Positions 1 to 6,197 of a stretch of DNA of 7,606 nucleotides are shown piece after piece; the stretch's first letter is position 1; each line of letters begins with the position of its first letter. Under the pieces are notes generated by a model. That model saw nothing but the letters and a program-made list of their open reading frames with translations, had not been told where the DNA came from and searched no databases. The translations under genes and the position numbers were made by a program. The stretch is from positions 1 to 7,606 of the forward strand of contig DATFXR010000598.1 of assembly GCA_035315685.1 (NCBI GenBank), in the 5' to 3' direction. Source of the DNA: QHWK01 sp035315685 (lineage in GTDB: Bacteria; Acidobacteriota; Vicinamibacteria; Vicinamibacterales; CAVVIG01).

Positions 1-2641
1 CGCGCTGCAGAACAACTTCCTGCTCGACGGCGTGGACAACAACAGCATCTCGGAGAACGTCCAGGAGCTCACCTCCCAGGTGTCGCGCCCGTCGGTCGAC
101 GCGATCCAGGAGTTCAAGGTCGTGACGAGCCCGTACTCCGCGGAGTACGGCCGGTCGCCGGGCGCCGCCGTCAGCGTGTCGACCAAGTCGGGCACGAACA
201 CCTTCCACGGCACCGGCTACGAGTACTTCCGGAACGACTCGATGGACTCGATCGACTACTTCTCGCAGCGCGCCGGCGCATCGGTGCCGAAAAACAATCA
301 GAACCAGTACGGCGGGAACCTTGGCGGCCCGGTGGTGAAAGACCGCGGCTTCTTCTTTACCGACTATGAGGGCACGCGGATCACGCGCGGCGTGACGCGC
401 CTCACGCGCGTTCCGACGGCCGATGAGCGCGCCGGCATCTTCACGTCAGCCGTCCGCGATCCGCTCACCGGCCTGCCGTTCCCCAACAATACGATTCCGC
501 AGAATCGGATCGATCCGTACGCGACCTCGATCATCAACCTGGTGCCGCTGCCGAACCAGCCCGGCGCCAACAATTTCTTTCGCACCGGCGATCTCGTCGA
601 CAACGCCGACCGGTGGCTGGGCCGCGCCGACTGGACGCCCGAGTCGGGCAATACGATCTTTGGCAGGTACATCTACTCGAATCGCACACGCCAGATCCCT
701 GGCGCGTTCGGCGGCGTCGTCGACGGCACCGGGACGTCGGCGTTCGGCAACCAGACGATCAAGACCAACGCGTTCGTCGGCGGATGGAACCGGATCTTCT
801 CGGGGAACAAGGTGAACGAGTTCCGCCTGTCGTGGTCGCAGGCCACCTCGGATGCGGTGCATCAGCCGTTCGGTGTCGCGCCACCGGCGGCGGCCACGAT
901 TCCGGGCTCGGTCACCGATCCGCTCGTGGCTGGCGGGCTGGCGGGCATCACGATCGACGGCTACTTCGGAGGCTCCGGACTCGGCCGGATCGGGTCGCCG
1001 GACTTCCTGCCGAAGTTCCAGCACACCAACCAGTTCGAATTCATCGATACGATGTCCTGGTTGCGCGGCGATCACTCGATCAAGTTCGGCGCCGACATCA
1101 TCGCGCCGATGATGAATGACTACATGGATATCCCGGCGACGCGCGGCTCGCTGCGCTTCCGCACCTCGTTCACCGGCAATGCGATGGCCGACTACCTCCT
1201 CGGCTACGTGTCCGACCTGCAGATGTCGAACGTGTTCGTTGCTGACCAGCGGCATCATGCCGAAATGTTCTTCGTGCAGGACGACTGGAAAGTGGACGCG
1301 CGGCTGACCGTCAACCTCGGCCTGCGTTACGACTTCATGACGCCGGCGCTCGAAGCGACGAACCAGCAGACCAACTTCAACCCGGCGGGCACCGGGTCGC
1401 TCGTGTTCGCCACGGACGGATCGCTCGCGGAGCGCAGTCTGGTGAACCCGGACCGCAACAACTTCGCGCCGCGCGTCGGCGTGGTCTACAAGCTCGACGA
1501 CAGGACGATCCTGCGCGGCGGCTGGGGCATCTTCTACAACCTGTTCGATCGCGTCGGCAGCGAGGATCAGCTGGCGCTCAATCTGCCCGGGCTCGTCAAC
1601 AAGACGATCACGCAGACGTCGGGATCGCCGGTATTCTTCCTGCAGCAGGGATTCCCGGCCGGATTCCTGAACCCGCCGAATCTCGATCCCGCGGCGGGGC
1701 AGCTGAAGGCGGTGCGGCTGCGGTCCGTCGACCAGAACGACCCGAACACGATGACGAGCCAGGCGAGCGCCGGCATCCAGCGCGACCTCGGCAACATGGT
1801 GCTGTCAGCCGATTTTGTCTATTCGCGCGGCTCGAATCTCGCGACGCTGATCAACCTGAACCAGCCGCTTCCGAACGCGGCGGGAAACAACGCGCTCGGC
1901 GTGCTGCCCTATCCGAACTTCGGGTTCATCGAGTGGCGCGCAGACAACGGACGGTCCGACTACAAGGGCATCGACCTCGGCCTCGAAAAACGCTACGCGC
2001 GCAACTACGCGTTCGGCGTCGCGTACACGCTGGGCAAGTCACAGGACAACGCCTCGGAACAGCTCACGACGCAGGGATCGAACGCGTTTCCGCAGAACTC
2101 GCGTGATTTCGAGCCGTGGTTCGGCCCGAGCGACTACGATGTCCGTCATCGTTTCAGCGCGAATTTCGTCTGGGGGCTGCCGCTCGGCACCAACGCGTTC
2201 GCGAAGGACTGGACGGTGTCGGGGATCTACAGCGCGCGCACCGGCCGTCCGTTCACCGTCAATCAGGCCGGCAACAACGTCGGCACGAACATGACCGGTC
2301 TGCCCAACGTCACCGGCGATCCGTCCGCGCCTGGACCGAAGACGGTCGATCAGTGGTTCAACACGGCGGCGTTCACAGCCATCCCCTCGGGCACGTTCGG
2401 CAACGAGCTGCGCAATCAGCTGACCGGGCCGGGGTTTCAGAACCTCGATCTGACGGTGCAGAAACAGATTCGCACGGGCCCGACCGGGATCACGCTGCGG
2501 TGGGACATCTTCAACGTGTTCAACACGGTGAACTTCGGATTGCCGAACAGAGACATCAGCGCGGCAGCGACGGTCGGCACGATCTCGAGTCTGGCAAGCG
2601 ACGCGCGGACGATGCAGATCGCCGTGCGCTTCGTGTTCTGA
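1..2641 (+). CDS. Oar-like TonB-dependent receptor, C-terminal part (5' end outside window)
   Basis: This is an outer-membrane beta-barrel receptor that imports a large substrate using energy from TonB/ExbBD. The gene is already open at the window edge. The first full codon is at base 2 and 879 residues follow to the TGA at 2639-2641. Numbering from that codon, residues 4-14 read NNFLLDGVDNN, and DAIQEFKVVTSPYSAEYGR starts at residue 33. Both are typical of the plug domain of Oar-like receptors abundant in Acidobacteriota. NQYGGNLGGP (101-110) and GFFFTDYEGTR (about 116-126) mark the entry to the barrel. The protein ends in alternating hydrophobic residues with a terminal Phe (IAVRFVF), the usual outer-membrane barrel sorting signal. 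The missing N-terminus should hold a signal peptide, a carboxypeptidase-like regulatory domain and the first half of the plug. The first start-like codon in the window (GTG at 32) lies inside the plug and is not a real start. The reading frame is unbroken. The substrate cannot be told from sequence; a polysaccharide or peptide is plausible. Confidence 0.93.
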   Translation, partial: ALQNNFLLDGVDNNSISENVQELTSQVSRPSVDAIQEFKVVTSPYSAEYGRSPGAAVSVSTKSGTNTFHGTGYEYFRNDSMDSIDYFSQRAGASVPKNNQNQYGGNLGGPVVKDRGFFFTDYEGTRITRGVTRLTRVPTADERAGIFTSAVRDPLTGLPFPNNTIPQNRIDPYATSIINLVPLPNQPGANNFFRTGDLVDNADRWLGRADWTPESGNTIFGRYIYSNRTRQIPGAFGGVVDGTGTSAFGNQTIKTNAFVGGWNRIFSGNKVNEFRLSWSQATSDAVHQPFGVAPPAAATIPGSVTDPLVAGGLAGITIDGYFGGSGLGRIGSPDFLPKFQHTNQFEFIDTMSWLRGDHSIKFGADIIAPMMNDYMDIPATRGSLRFRTSFTGNAMADYLLGYVSDLQMSNVFVADQRHHAEMFFVQDDWKVDARLTVNLGLRYDFMTPALEATNQQTNFNPAGTGSLVFATDGSLAERSLVNPDRNNFAPRVGVVYKLDDRTILRGGWGIFYNLFDRVGSEDQLALNLPGLVNKTITQTSGSPVFFLQQGFPAGFLNPPNLDPAAGQLKAVRLRSVDQNDPNTMTSQASAGIQRDLGNMVLSADFVYSRGSNLATLINLNQPLPNAAGNNALGVLPYPNFGFIEWRADNGRSDYKGIDLGLEKRYARNYAFGVAYTLGKSQDNASEQLTTQGSNAFPQNSRDFEPWFGPSDYDVRHRFSANFVWGLPLGTNAFAKDWTVSGIYSARTGRPFTVNQAGNNVGTNMTGLPNVTGDPSAPGPKTVDQWFNTAAFTAIPSGTFGNELRNQLTGPGFQNLDLTVQKQIRTGPTGITLRWDIFNVFNTVNFGLPNRDISAAATVGTISSLASDARTMQIAVRFVF

Positions 2642-2649
2642 GAAGTTTC

Positions 2650-2674
2650 CCACAGGGGGGTCGGGAATAGTTTC
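2650..2674 (+). repeat. Repeat unit 1 (outer left, variant with GGGAAT)
   Basis: This unit is CCACAGGGGGGTCGGGAATA followed by GTTTC. It has a six-G run and GGGAAT instead of the GGGAAC of the inner copies. The only other copy with both features is unit 5 at the far end, inverted, so units 1 and 5 form a matched outer pair. Confidence 0.75.
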
Positions 2675-2678
2675 GAGA

Positions 2679-2705
2679 TTTCCACAAGGGGTCGGGAACA
2701 GTTTT
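2679..2705 (+). repeat. Repeat unit 2 (inner left)
   Basis: This is the second copy in the left arm and lies 4 bases after unit 1 in the same orientation. It reads TTTCCACAAGGGGTCGGGAA followed by CAGTTTT. It pairs with unit 3 or unit 4, both inverted; against either there is one internal mismatch (A at 2687). Confidence 0.8.
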
Positions 2706-2768
2706 GTGGCCGGATTCTGGCCTGGAATCCGAGAAGATCGCGAAACTGTTCCCGACCCCCTGTGGAAA
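2679..2768. terminator. Long hairpin between convergent genes, possible bidirectional terminator
   Basis: Unit 2 (2679-2704) and unit 3 (2743-2768) can form a 26-bp stem with 25 Watson-Crick pairs and one A-C mismatch (2687/2760). Within the loop, CGGATTC (2711-2717) and GAATCCG (2725-2731) form a second 7-bp stem around TGGCCTG. The position, 37 bases after the receptor stop and also downstream of the ATPase gene on the other strand, suits a shared transcription barrier. Neither side has a clear U-tract directly after the stem, so it is not a classical intrinsic terminator. The only T run (seven Ts, 2827-2833, + strand) lies farther away behind a weak CGCG/CGCG stem. Confidence 0.4.
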
Positions 2769-2769
2769 A
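2742..2769 (-). repeat. Repeat unit 3 (internal, inverted)
   Basis: On the + strand this unit reads GAAACTGTTCCCGACCCCCT followed by GTGGAAAA. Bases 2743-2771 are identical to 2872-2900 (unit 4), an exact 29-bp direct repeat 129 bases apart. This is the odd unpaired copy inside the otherwise symmetric element. Confidence 0.8.
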
Positions 2770-2772
2770 GTG

Positions 2773-2819
2773 GCGGTCAGCGGCGATCGGAAATCGCTCT
2801 TGCACTCGCGGTCAGCGGC
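2773..2819 (+). repeat. Short direct repeat pair GCGGTCAGCGGC in the element core
   Basis: The 12-mer GCGGTCAGCGGC occurs at 2773-2784 and again at 2808-2819. Between them GCGAT (2783-2787) and ATCGC (2793-2797) can form a small 5-bp hairpin. No function is assigned. The second copy is followed by the T-run at 2827-2833. Confidence 0.45.
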
Positions 2820-2870
2820 CAGCGCGTTTTTTTGGAGCAATTTGCGGCTCGCGTGTCGTGAGGCAGCAGG

Positions 2871-2898
2871 AAAACTGTTCCCGACCCCCTGTGGAAAA
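2871..2898 (-). repeat. Repeat unit 4 (inner right, inverted)
   Basis: On the + strand this unit reads AAAACTGTTCCCGACCCCCT followed by GTGGAAAA. It is identical to unit 3 over 29 bases and is the inner part of the right arm, the inverted counterpart of unit 2. Confidence 0.8.
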
Positions 2899-2901
2899 GT
2901 A

Positions 2902-2926
2902 GAAACGATTCCCGACCCCCCTCTGG
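2902..2926 (-). repeat. Repeat unit 5 (outer right, diverged, inverted)
   Basis: On the + strand this unit reads GAAACGATTCCCGACCCCCC followed by TCTGG. Its reverse complement matches unit 1 over 2651-2674 at 22 of 24 positions and shares that unit's six-G run and GGGAAT variant. Its last base directly precedes the complement of the ATPase stop codon. Confidence 0.7.
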
Positions 2927-3934
2927 CTACTCCGACTCCCCGATCCGACGTCCGCTCGCCGCGTCGAACGTCGTCACGCGATTGCGTGGGAGCCGGACCC
3001 ATACCGATTGACCCGGTTCGAACCGTCGATCGGCCCCAACTCGCGCGACGAGGCGCTGCGCCTGGAACTCGAGGGTGAGCAGCGTCTCGTTGCCCATCGG
3101 TTCGACGACGATCACGTGCGCAGGTTGCGCGGTTTCCGTCGCCTCGGCGGAGACCTCGACATCCTCCGGGCGGATGCCGAGCCGGACGCGCGTGCCGTTG
3201 ACGGACTCGTCGATCAGATTCATCGGTGGACTGCCGAGAAACGTCGCGACGAACGTGTTCGCCGGACACCGATAGAGATCGAGCGGCGATCCGGTCTGCT
3301 CGATCGAGCCGCCCCTCATGATCACAATCCGGCTGCCGAGAGTCATCGCCTCACTCTGATCGTGCGTGACGTAGATCATCGTGGTACCGAGCTCGCGGTG
3401 CAGACGCTTCAGCTCGCTCCTCGTCTGCAGCCGCAGCTGCGCGTCGAGATTCGAGAGCGGCTCGTCCATCAGATAGACGGTCGGATTCCGGACGATCGCG
3501 CGCGCCAGCGCGACACGCTGCTGCTGACCGCCGGACAGCTGCGCCGGCTGGCGCCCGAGCAGATCGGCGAGGCCGACGCGCGTCGCGGCGTCACGGACGC
3601 GTCTGTCGATGTCGTCGCGCGCGGTCCGGCGGGTCCGCAGTGGAAACGCGATGTTGTCGAAGACGGTGAGGTGGGGATACAACGCGTAGTTCTGAAAAAC
3701 CATTGCGACGTCGCGCTCGGCGGGGTCGAGCGCATCGACTCGACGATCGCCGATCCAGATCGCGCCGCGGTCGAGCCGTTCGAGGCCGGCAACGAGGCGC
3801 AGCAGCGTCGTTTTGCCGCAGCCGGAGGGGCCGAGGAGCACCAGGCATTCACCGGCGTTCACGTCGAGATCGATCGCGTCCGCTGCGACGTGCGCGCCGA
3901 ACCGTTTCGTCACCTGTTCGAATCGAACGCGCAT
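2927..3934 (-). CDS. CUT1-type sugar ABC transporter ATP-binding protein (MalK/UgpC-like)
   Basis: This cytoplasmic ATPase of 335 residues would power a carbohydrate importer of the MalK/UgpC/MsmX class. All nucleotide-binding motifs are intact: Walker A GPSGCGKT (35-42), Q-loop Q81 in VFQNYALYPH, signature LSGGQQQR (133-140), Walker B VYLMDEPLSNLD (153-164) and the switch histidine H191 in VTHDQSEA. After about residue 235 comes the regulatory/TOBE part, with FLGSPPMNLI and LGIRPEDV (252-259), the features that separate CUT1 ATPases from other ABC families. I chose the ATG at 3932-3934 because MRVRFEQVTKRFG fits the family N-terminus. An in-frame ATG at 3953-3955 would add seven residues (MRSGCLA). 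Neither start has a clear Shine-Dalgarno sequence. The stop is TAG. The gene stands alone, divergent from the kinase and convergent with the receptor, so its permeases and binding protein must lie elsewhere. Family assignment is secure; the substrate is unknown. Confidence 0.93.
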   Translation of the reverse strand: MRVRFEQVTKRFGAHVAADAIDLDVNAGECLVLLGPSGCGKTTLLRLVAGLERLDRGAIWIGDRRVDALDPAERDVAMVFQNYALYPHLTVFDNIAFPLRTRRTARDDIDRRVRDAATRVGLADLLGRQPAQLSGGQQQRVALARAIVRNPTVYLMDEPLSNLDAQLRLQTRSELKRLHRELGTTMIYVTHDQSEAMTLGSRIVIMRGGSIEQTGSPLDLYRCPANTFVATFLGSPPMNLIDESVNGTRVRLGIRPEDVEVSAEATETAQPAHVIVVEPMGNETLLTLEFQAQRLVARVGADRRFEPGQSVWVRLPRNRVTTFDAASGRRIGESE

Positions 3935-3948
3935 CGCCAGGCAGCCGG

Positions 3949-3960
3949 ACCGCATTCGGT
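3949..3960. promoter_or_regulatory. Small inverted repeat ACCG-CATT-CGGT, possible operator
   Basis: ACCG (3949-3952) and CGGT (3957-3960) flank CATT in the 51-bp divergent intergenic region, about 12 bases from the AGTATACT palindrome. Four-base arms are common by chance in GC-rich DNA. The only support for an operator is its location between two divergent sugar genes; no known operator consensus is matched. Confidence 0.15.
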
Positions 3961-3969
3961 GGGCGCCGC

Positions 3970-3977
3970 AGTATACT
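3970..3977. promoter_or_regulatory. Palindromic AGTATACT, candidate bidirectional -10 element
   Basis: The perfect palindrome AGTATACT places TATACT on the + strand at 3972-3977 and on the - strand at 3975-3970, in an otherwise very GC-rich 51-bp gap between divergent genes. On the + strand the ATG at 3986 begins 9 bases after the hexamer, so transcription would start at or just before the start codon and the kinase mRNA would be almost leaderless. On the - strand transcription would start near 3963, leaving a short leader before the ATPase start. No good -35 hexamer is visible 16-18 bases upstream on either strand. Confidence 0.35.
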
Positions 3978-3985
3978 CCGGCGAT

Positions 3986-4915
3986 ATGGGCGCATCCGAC
4001 CTGCGCTGGGAGGTGATCGGAATCGGCGAGAACTCCGTCGATTTCGTGAACCTGTTGCCCGGCTATCCGCAGCCGTACGGCCCCGCCGCGAAGATGCGCA
4101 TCCGCGAACGGCGCGTGCTGTGCGGAGGCCAGATGGCAACGGCGATGTGCGCCTGCGCCAGCCTCGGCCTGCGCGCCAAGTACGTCGGCGTCACCGGCAC
4201 TGACGACAACGGCCGGCGCATTCGTGCCGAGCTCCGCGGCCGCAACGTCGACGTCACCGATCTCGTCATCCGCGATGTCGAGAATCGATTCGCGGTCATT
4301 CTCGTCGACGAGAACACCGGCGAGCGCATCGTGCTGTGGGATCGGGACGAGGGATTGCGGCTCCGCGAGCAGGAGCTGCCGATCGCGGCGCTGGCGGCGG
4401 CGAGAGTCGTCCACGTGGACGATGTCGACGCGGACATCGCGATCCGCGCGGCGGGGATCGCCAGGGACGGCGGCGCGCTGGTCACCAGCGATATCGATCG
4501 CGTCACCGATCGGACCGCGCAACTCGCGGCCGCGGTCACGCATGCGATCTTCGCCGCGCATGTGCCGCCGCACCTCGCCGGCACGAACGATCTGGAAGCG
4601 GCGTTGCGCGCCCTGCACGGCACCTACGGCAACGTCGTCGTCGTGACGATGGGAGAGCACGGGGCGATGGCCTATGACGGCAGCCGGATTCATCGCGAGC
4701 CGGCGTTTCCCGTGCATGCCCTGGACACGACCGGCGCCGGGGACGTCTTCCGCGGCGGGTTCATCTATGCGCTCGTGCGCGGCATGCCGATCGACGAGGC
4801 GCTGCGGACGGCGAATGCGGCCGCCGCGGTGAGCTGCACGCGGCTCGGCGCCCTGAACGGCGTCCCCACGCTGGACGAAGTCCGCGAGCTGATGGCGGCG
4901 AATGTTCGCGGCTGA
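3986..4915 (+). CDS. PfkB/ribokinase-family carbohydrate kinase
   Basis: This cytoplasmic sugar kinase of 309 residues would transfer the ATP gamma-phosphate to a sugar hydroxyl. The N-terminus (WEVIGIGENSVDFV) is the first strand of the PfkB fold. CGGQMATA (46-53) is the family substrate-side glycine motif, followed by SLGLRAKYVGVTGTDDNGR. The C-terminal signature LDTTGAGDVFRGGF carries the anion-hole glycines and the presumed catalytic base D253 (D247-TTGAG-D253). Length and motif spacing are normal for the family. I chose the ATG at 3986 because it sits just before the conserved first strand; there is no clear Shine-Dalgarno sequence, in keeping with a possibly leaderless message. The next gene starts inside its last codons (14-base overlap), and a CUT2 sugar-transport ATPase follows, so it probably phosphorylates the imported sugar. 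Ribose, fructose-like or keto-deoxy sugars are all possible; sequence alone does not decide. Confidence 0.9.
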   Translation: MGASDLRWEVIGIGENSVDFVNLLPGYPQPYGPAAKMRIRERRVLCGGQMATAMCACASLGLRAKYVGVTGTDDNGRRIRAELRGRNVDVTDLVIRDVENRFAVILVDENTGERIVLWDRDEGLRLREQELPIAALAAARVVHVDDVDADIAIRAAGIARDGGALVTSDIDRVTDRTAQLAAAVTHAIFAAHVPPHLAGTNDLEAALRALHGTYGNVVVVTMGEHGAMAYDGSRIHREPAFPVHALDTTGAGDVFRGGFIYALVRGMPIDEALRTANAAAAVSCTRLGALNGVPTLDEVRELMAANVRG

Positions 4916-6197
4916 AGCACTCGCGCTGGTCGTGCTCGCGGCGACGGCGGCTGCGCCGCCAGACGCCTACGAGCAGACCTTCGAGCTGGCGACCGGCGGC
5001 GAAGTCGTTGCGACCGTCCACGCGGGATGCACCGCATGCGCATGGGGCGAGACGGGTCGCGAAGCAGCCGCGCTCCGTCTCTCCATCGACGGCGCGTATT
5101 CCCAGCATCTGCTGCTCGCGCGCGGCGAGACGCCGGCCGAATACCGGGTCACCCTCGGCACGCTCGCGGCGGGGAGGCATCGGCTGTCGATCGAGCGCGA
5201 CGCCGCGTTGAGCGCGAAGGACGCCGGACCTGCGACGATCTCGGTCGACGCGCTTCACCTGATTGCCGATCCGGACCAGGCGCTCGCACAGTCGATGGCG
5301 CCGATCCTGTTCGCGCGCGCGAACACCGTCGGCAAATTCACCGACCTTCCGATTCTGATGTGGTACGAGATCGCACCGACCGATCGCGGCCGTCAGTTCC
5401 GCTATTCGGTGATCTTCACCAACGAAGACGGCGGGACGGCGACCGATCGGCTGATGGCGACCTGGGGCCGGACTACGGACATCGAGTACGTCTACGGCGT
5501 CGAGCTCGACGCATCCGGCCGCATCGTATCGGAGCAGTTCCAGGGACCTGGCCACGAGTTCCCGCCGTTCAGCGGCAGGCACGAAGCGCGGCACCCGCTG
5601 CTGTGGGTCTCGACTGACAACAACATGGTCAGCGAGTCAGGCACCTCCACGATCCGCTACGCGCCAGCGCCCGAGCCGTTCGATCTCACCAACGTCTCGC
5701 GCGAGGCCGTGATGGACCGTCACCCCTGGAGTTACGCGCTCGCGTCCGAGGAGATGAAACGCGAGCACAAGATCGCAGACGAAGGACCGGGCCACAACAC
5801 GATTCCCGACCCGCGCCGTTATGTCTACCTCGAGGCCTGTGGCGAGGTCGGCGACGCGGCGATCGCGTTTGCCGTCAGCGCCCGCGGCACGTGGATCGCC
5901 TCGGATCGCGGCGTCCGCGAATACCGGATTGTCCGCGACGGCTGTTTTCGCGCGGCGATCCCGCTGCCGGCTGGCATCCGTGCCGAGGACCTCCGCGCGC
6001 TGCGCGTGATGGCGTACACCCGCGCGCCGGCCAGGGGCCGACCCGCCGTCCACTCTCGCGATCCCGTGATGCTGAGACGCGTCAACACCGTGTTCATGCT
6101 GGACGAGCGCTATCAGCCGGGTCCGCCGATCCTGAGGTGGCAGGGAGCGGCGGCGATTCACGCCGACGGCACGCCGTTCGACTTCCCGATCAGATGA
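4902..6197 (+). CDS. Exported protein of unknown function within a sugar-transport operon
   Basis: I do not recognise this 431-residue protein. The start is well fixed: an in-frame TGA lies at 4890-4892 and the codons after it (TGG, CGG, CGA) cannot initiate, so the ATG at 4902 is the first possible start. Residues 6-18 are hydrophobic and Ala-rich and end in TAAAP, resembling a signal peptide with cleavage near residue 18, although no basic residue precedes the hydrophobic run. Residues about 23-122 look like a beta-sandwich (DGAYSQHLLL, YRVTLGTLAAGRHRLSIERD) with a CxxC pair at C43/C46. Residues about 130-250 include APILFAR, LPILMWYEI, QFRYSVIFTNEDGGT and RHPLLWVSTDNNMVSESG, with a faint resemblance to Vps62-like domains that I would not rely on. 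The C-terminus has two further Cys (ACGEVG, DGCF). It lacks solute-binding-protein features. It overlaps the kinase by 14 bases and the next gene by ATGA, so it is translated with both and probably acts on, or senses, the same carbohydrate outside the cytoplasm. Confidence 0.8.
   Translation: MFAAEALALVVLAATAAAPPDAYEQTFELATGGEVVATVHAGCTACAWGETGREAAALRLSIDGAYSQHLLLARGETPAEYRVTLGTLAAGRHRLSIERDAALSAKDAGPATISVDALHLIADPDQALAQSMAPILFARANTVGKFTDLPILMWYEIAPTDRGRQFRYSVIFTNEDGGTATDRLMATWGRTTDIEYVYGVELDASGRIVSEQFQGPGHEFPPFSGRHEARHPLLWVSTDNNMVSESGTSTIRYAPAPEPFDLTNVSREAVMDRHPWSYALASEEMKREHKIADEGPGHNTIPDPRRYVYLEACGEVGDAAIAFAVSARGTWIASDRGVREYRIVRDGCFRAAIPLPAGIRAEDLRALRVMAYTRAPARGRPAVHSRDPVMLRRVNTVFMLDERYQPGPPILRWQGAAAIHADGTPFDFPIR

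Larger units (their letters stand above)
2650..2926. mobile_element. 277-bp inverted-repeat element (MITE-like or BIME-like), no coding capacity
   Basis: Bases 2650-2705 and the reverse complement of 2871-2926 align end to end without gaps over 56 bases, with 50 matches (mismatches at alignment positions 4, 20, 26, 28, 29 and 38). Each arm holds two tandem copies of a ~27-bp unit, roughly TTTCCACAGGGGGTCGGGAA followed by CAGTTT. A fifth copy sits inside. The ~165-bp core has no credible gene. The element fills nearly the whole gap between two convergent genes: it begins 8 bases after the receptor's TGA and its right end abuts the ATPase stop codon (complement of 2927-2929). I see no clear target-site duplication. 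Single units lack an internal hairpin, so folding must occur between copies, as in BIMEs. Nonautonomous mobilisation by a REP-associated or IS200-type transposase is an inference; no transposase gene is present in the window. Confidence 0.6.

Noticed and set aside
446..1258. A 270-residue - strand open frame inside the receptor gene
   Set aside because: It is antisense to clear receptor sequence, Arg-rich and without domain features, typical of shadow frames in GC-rich DNA.
2807..2833. Intrinsic terminator for the receptor: CGCG/CGCG stem followed by seven Ts
   Set aside because: The stem is only 4 bp with a 12-base loop and lies about 190 bases after the stop codon, too weak to list as a feature.
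2742..2926. CRISPR-like array (repeated ~28-bp units)
   Set aside because: The units occur in both orientations, spacing is irregular (about 3-100 bases), and there are no uniform spacers or nearby cas genes.
2704..3078. A 124-residue + strand open frame starting in the repeat element
   Set aside because: It contains the repeat translated twice (LFPTPCGKV) and runs into antisense of the ATPase. No ribosome binding site or domain is evident.
2556..3269. A 237-residue - strand open frame crossing the repeat element
   Set aside because: Its sequence is just translated repeat units and antisense of two real genes, with no recognisable domain. The element appears non-coding.
3008..3985. Upstream extension of the + strand kinase frame back to 3008 (326 extra residues)
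   Set aside because: It is antisense to the intact ATPase gene, and the PfkB fold begins right after the ATG at 3986.
3935..4717. Upstream extension of the - strand ATPase frame (open reading frame continues to 4717, up to 596 residues)
   Set aside because: The extension is antisense to the well-supported kinase, is Arg/Asp/Ala-rich low-quality sequence with no domain, and the ATPase family N-terminus sits exactly at 3934. It is a by-product of GC-rich codon bias.
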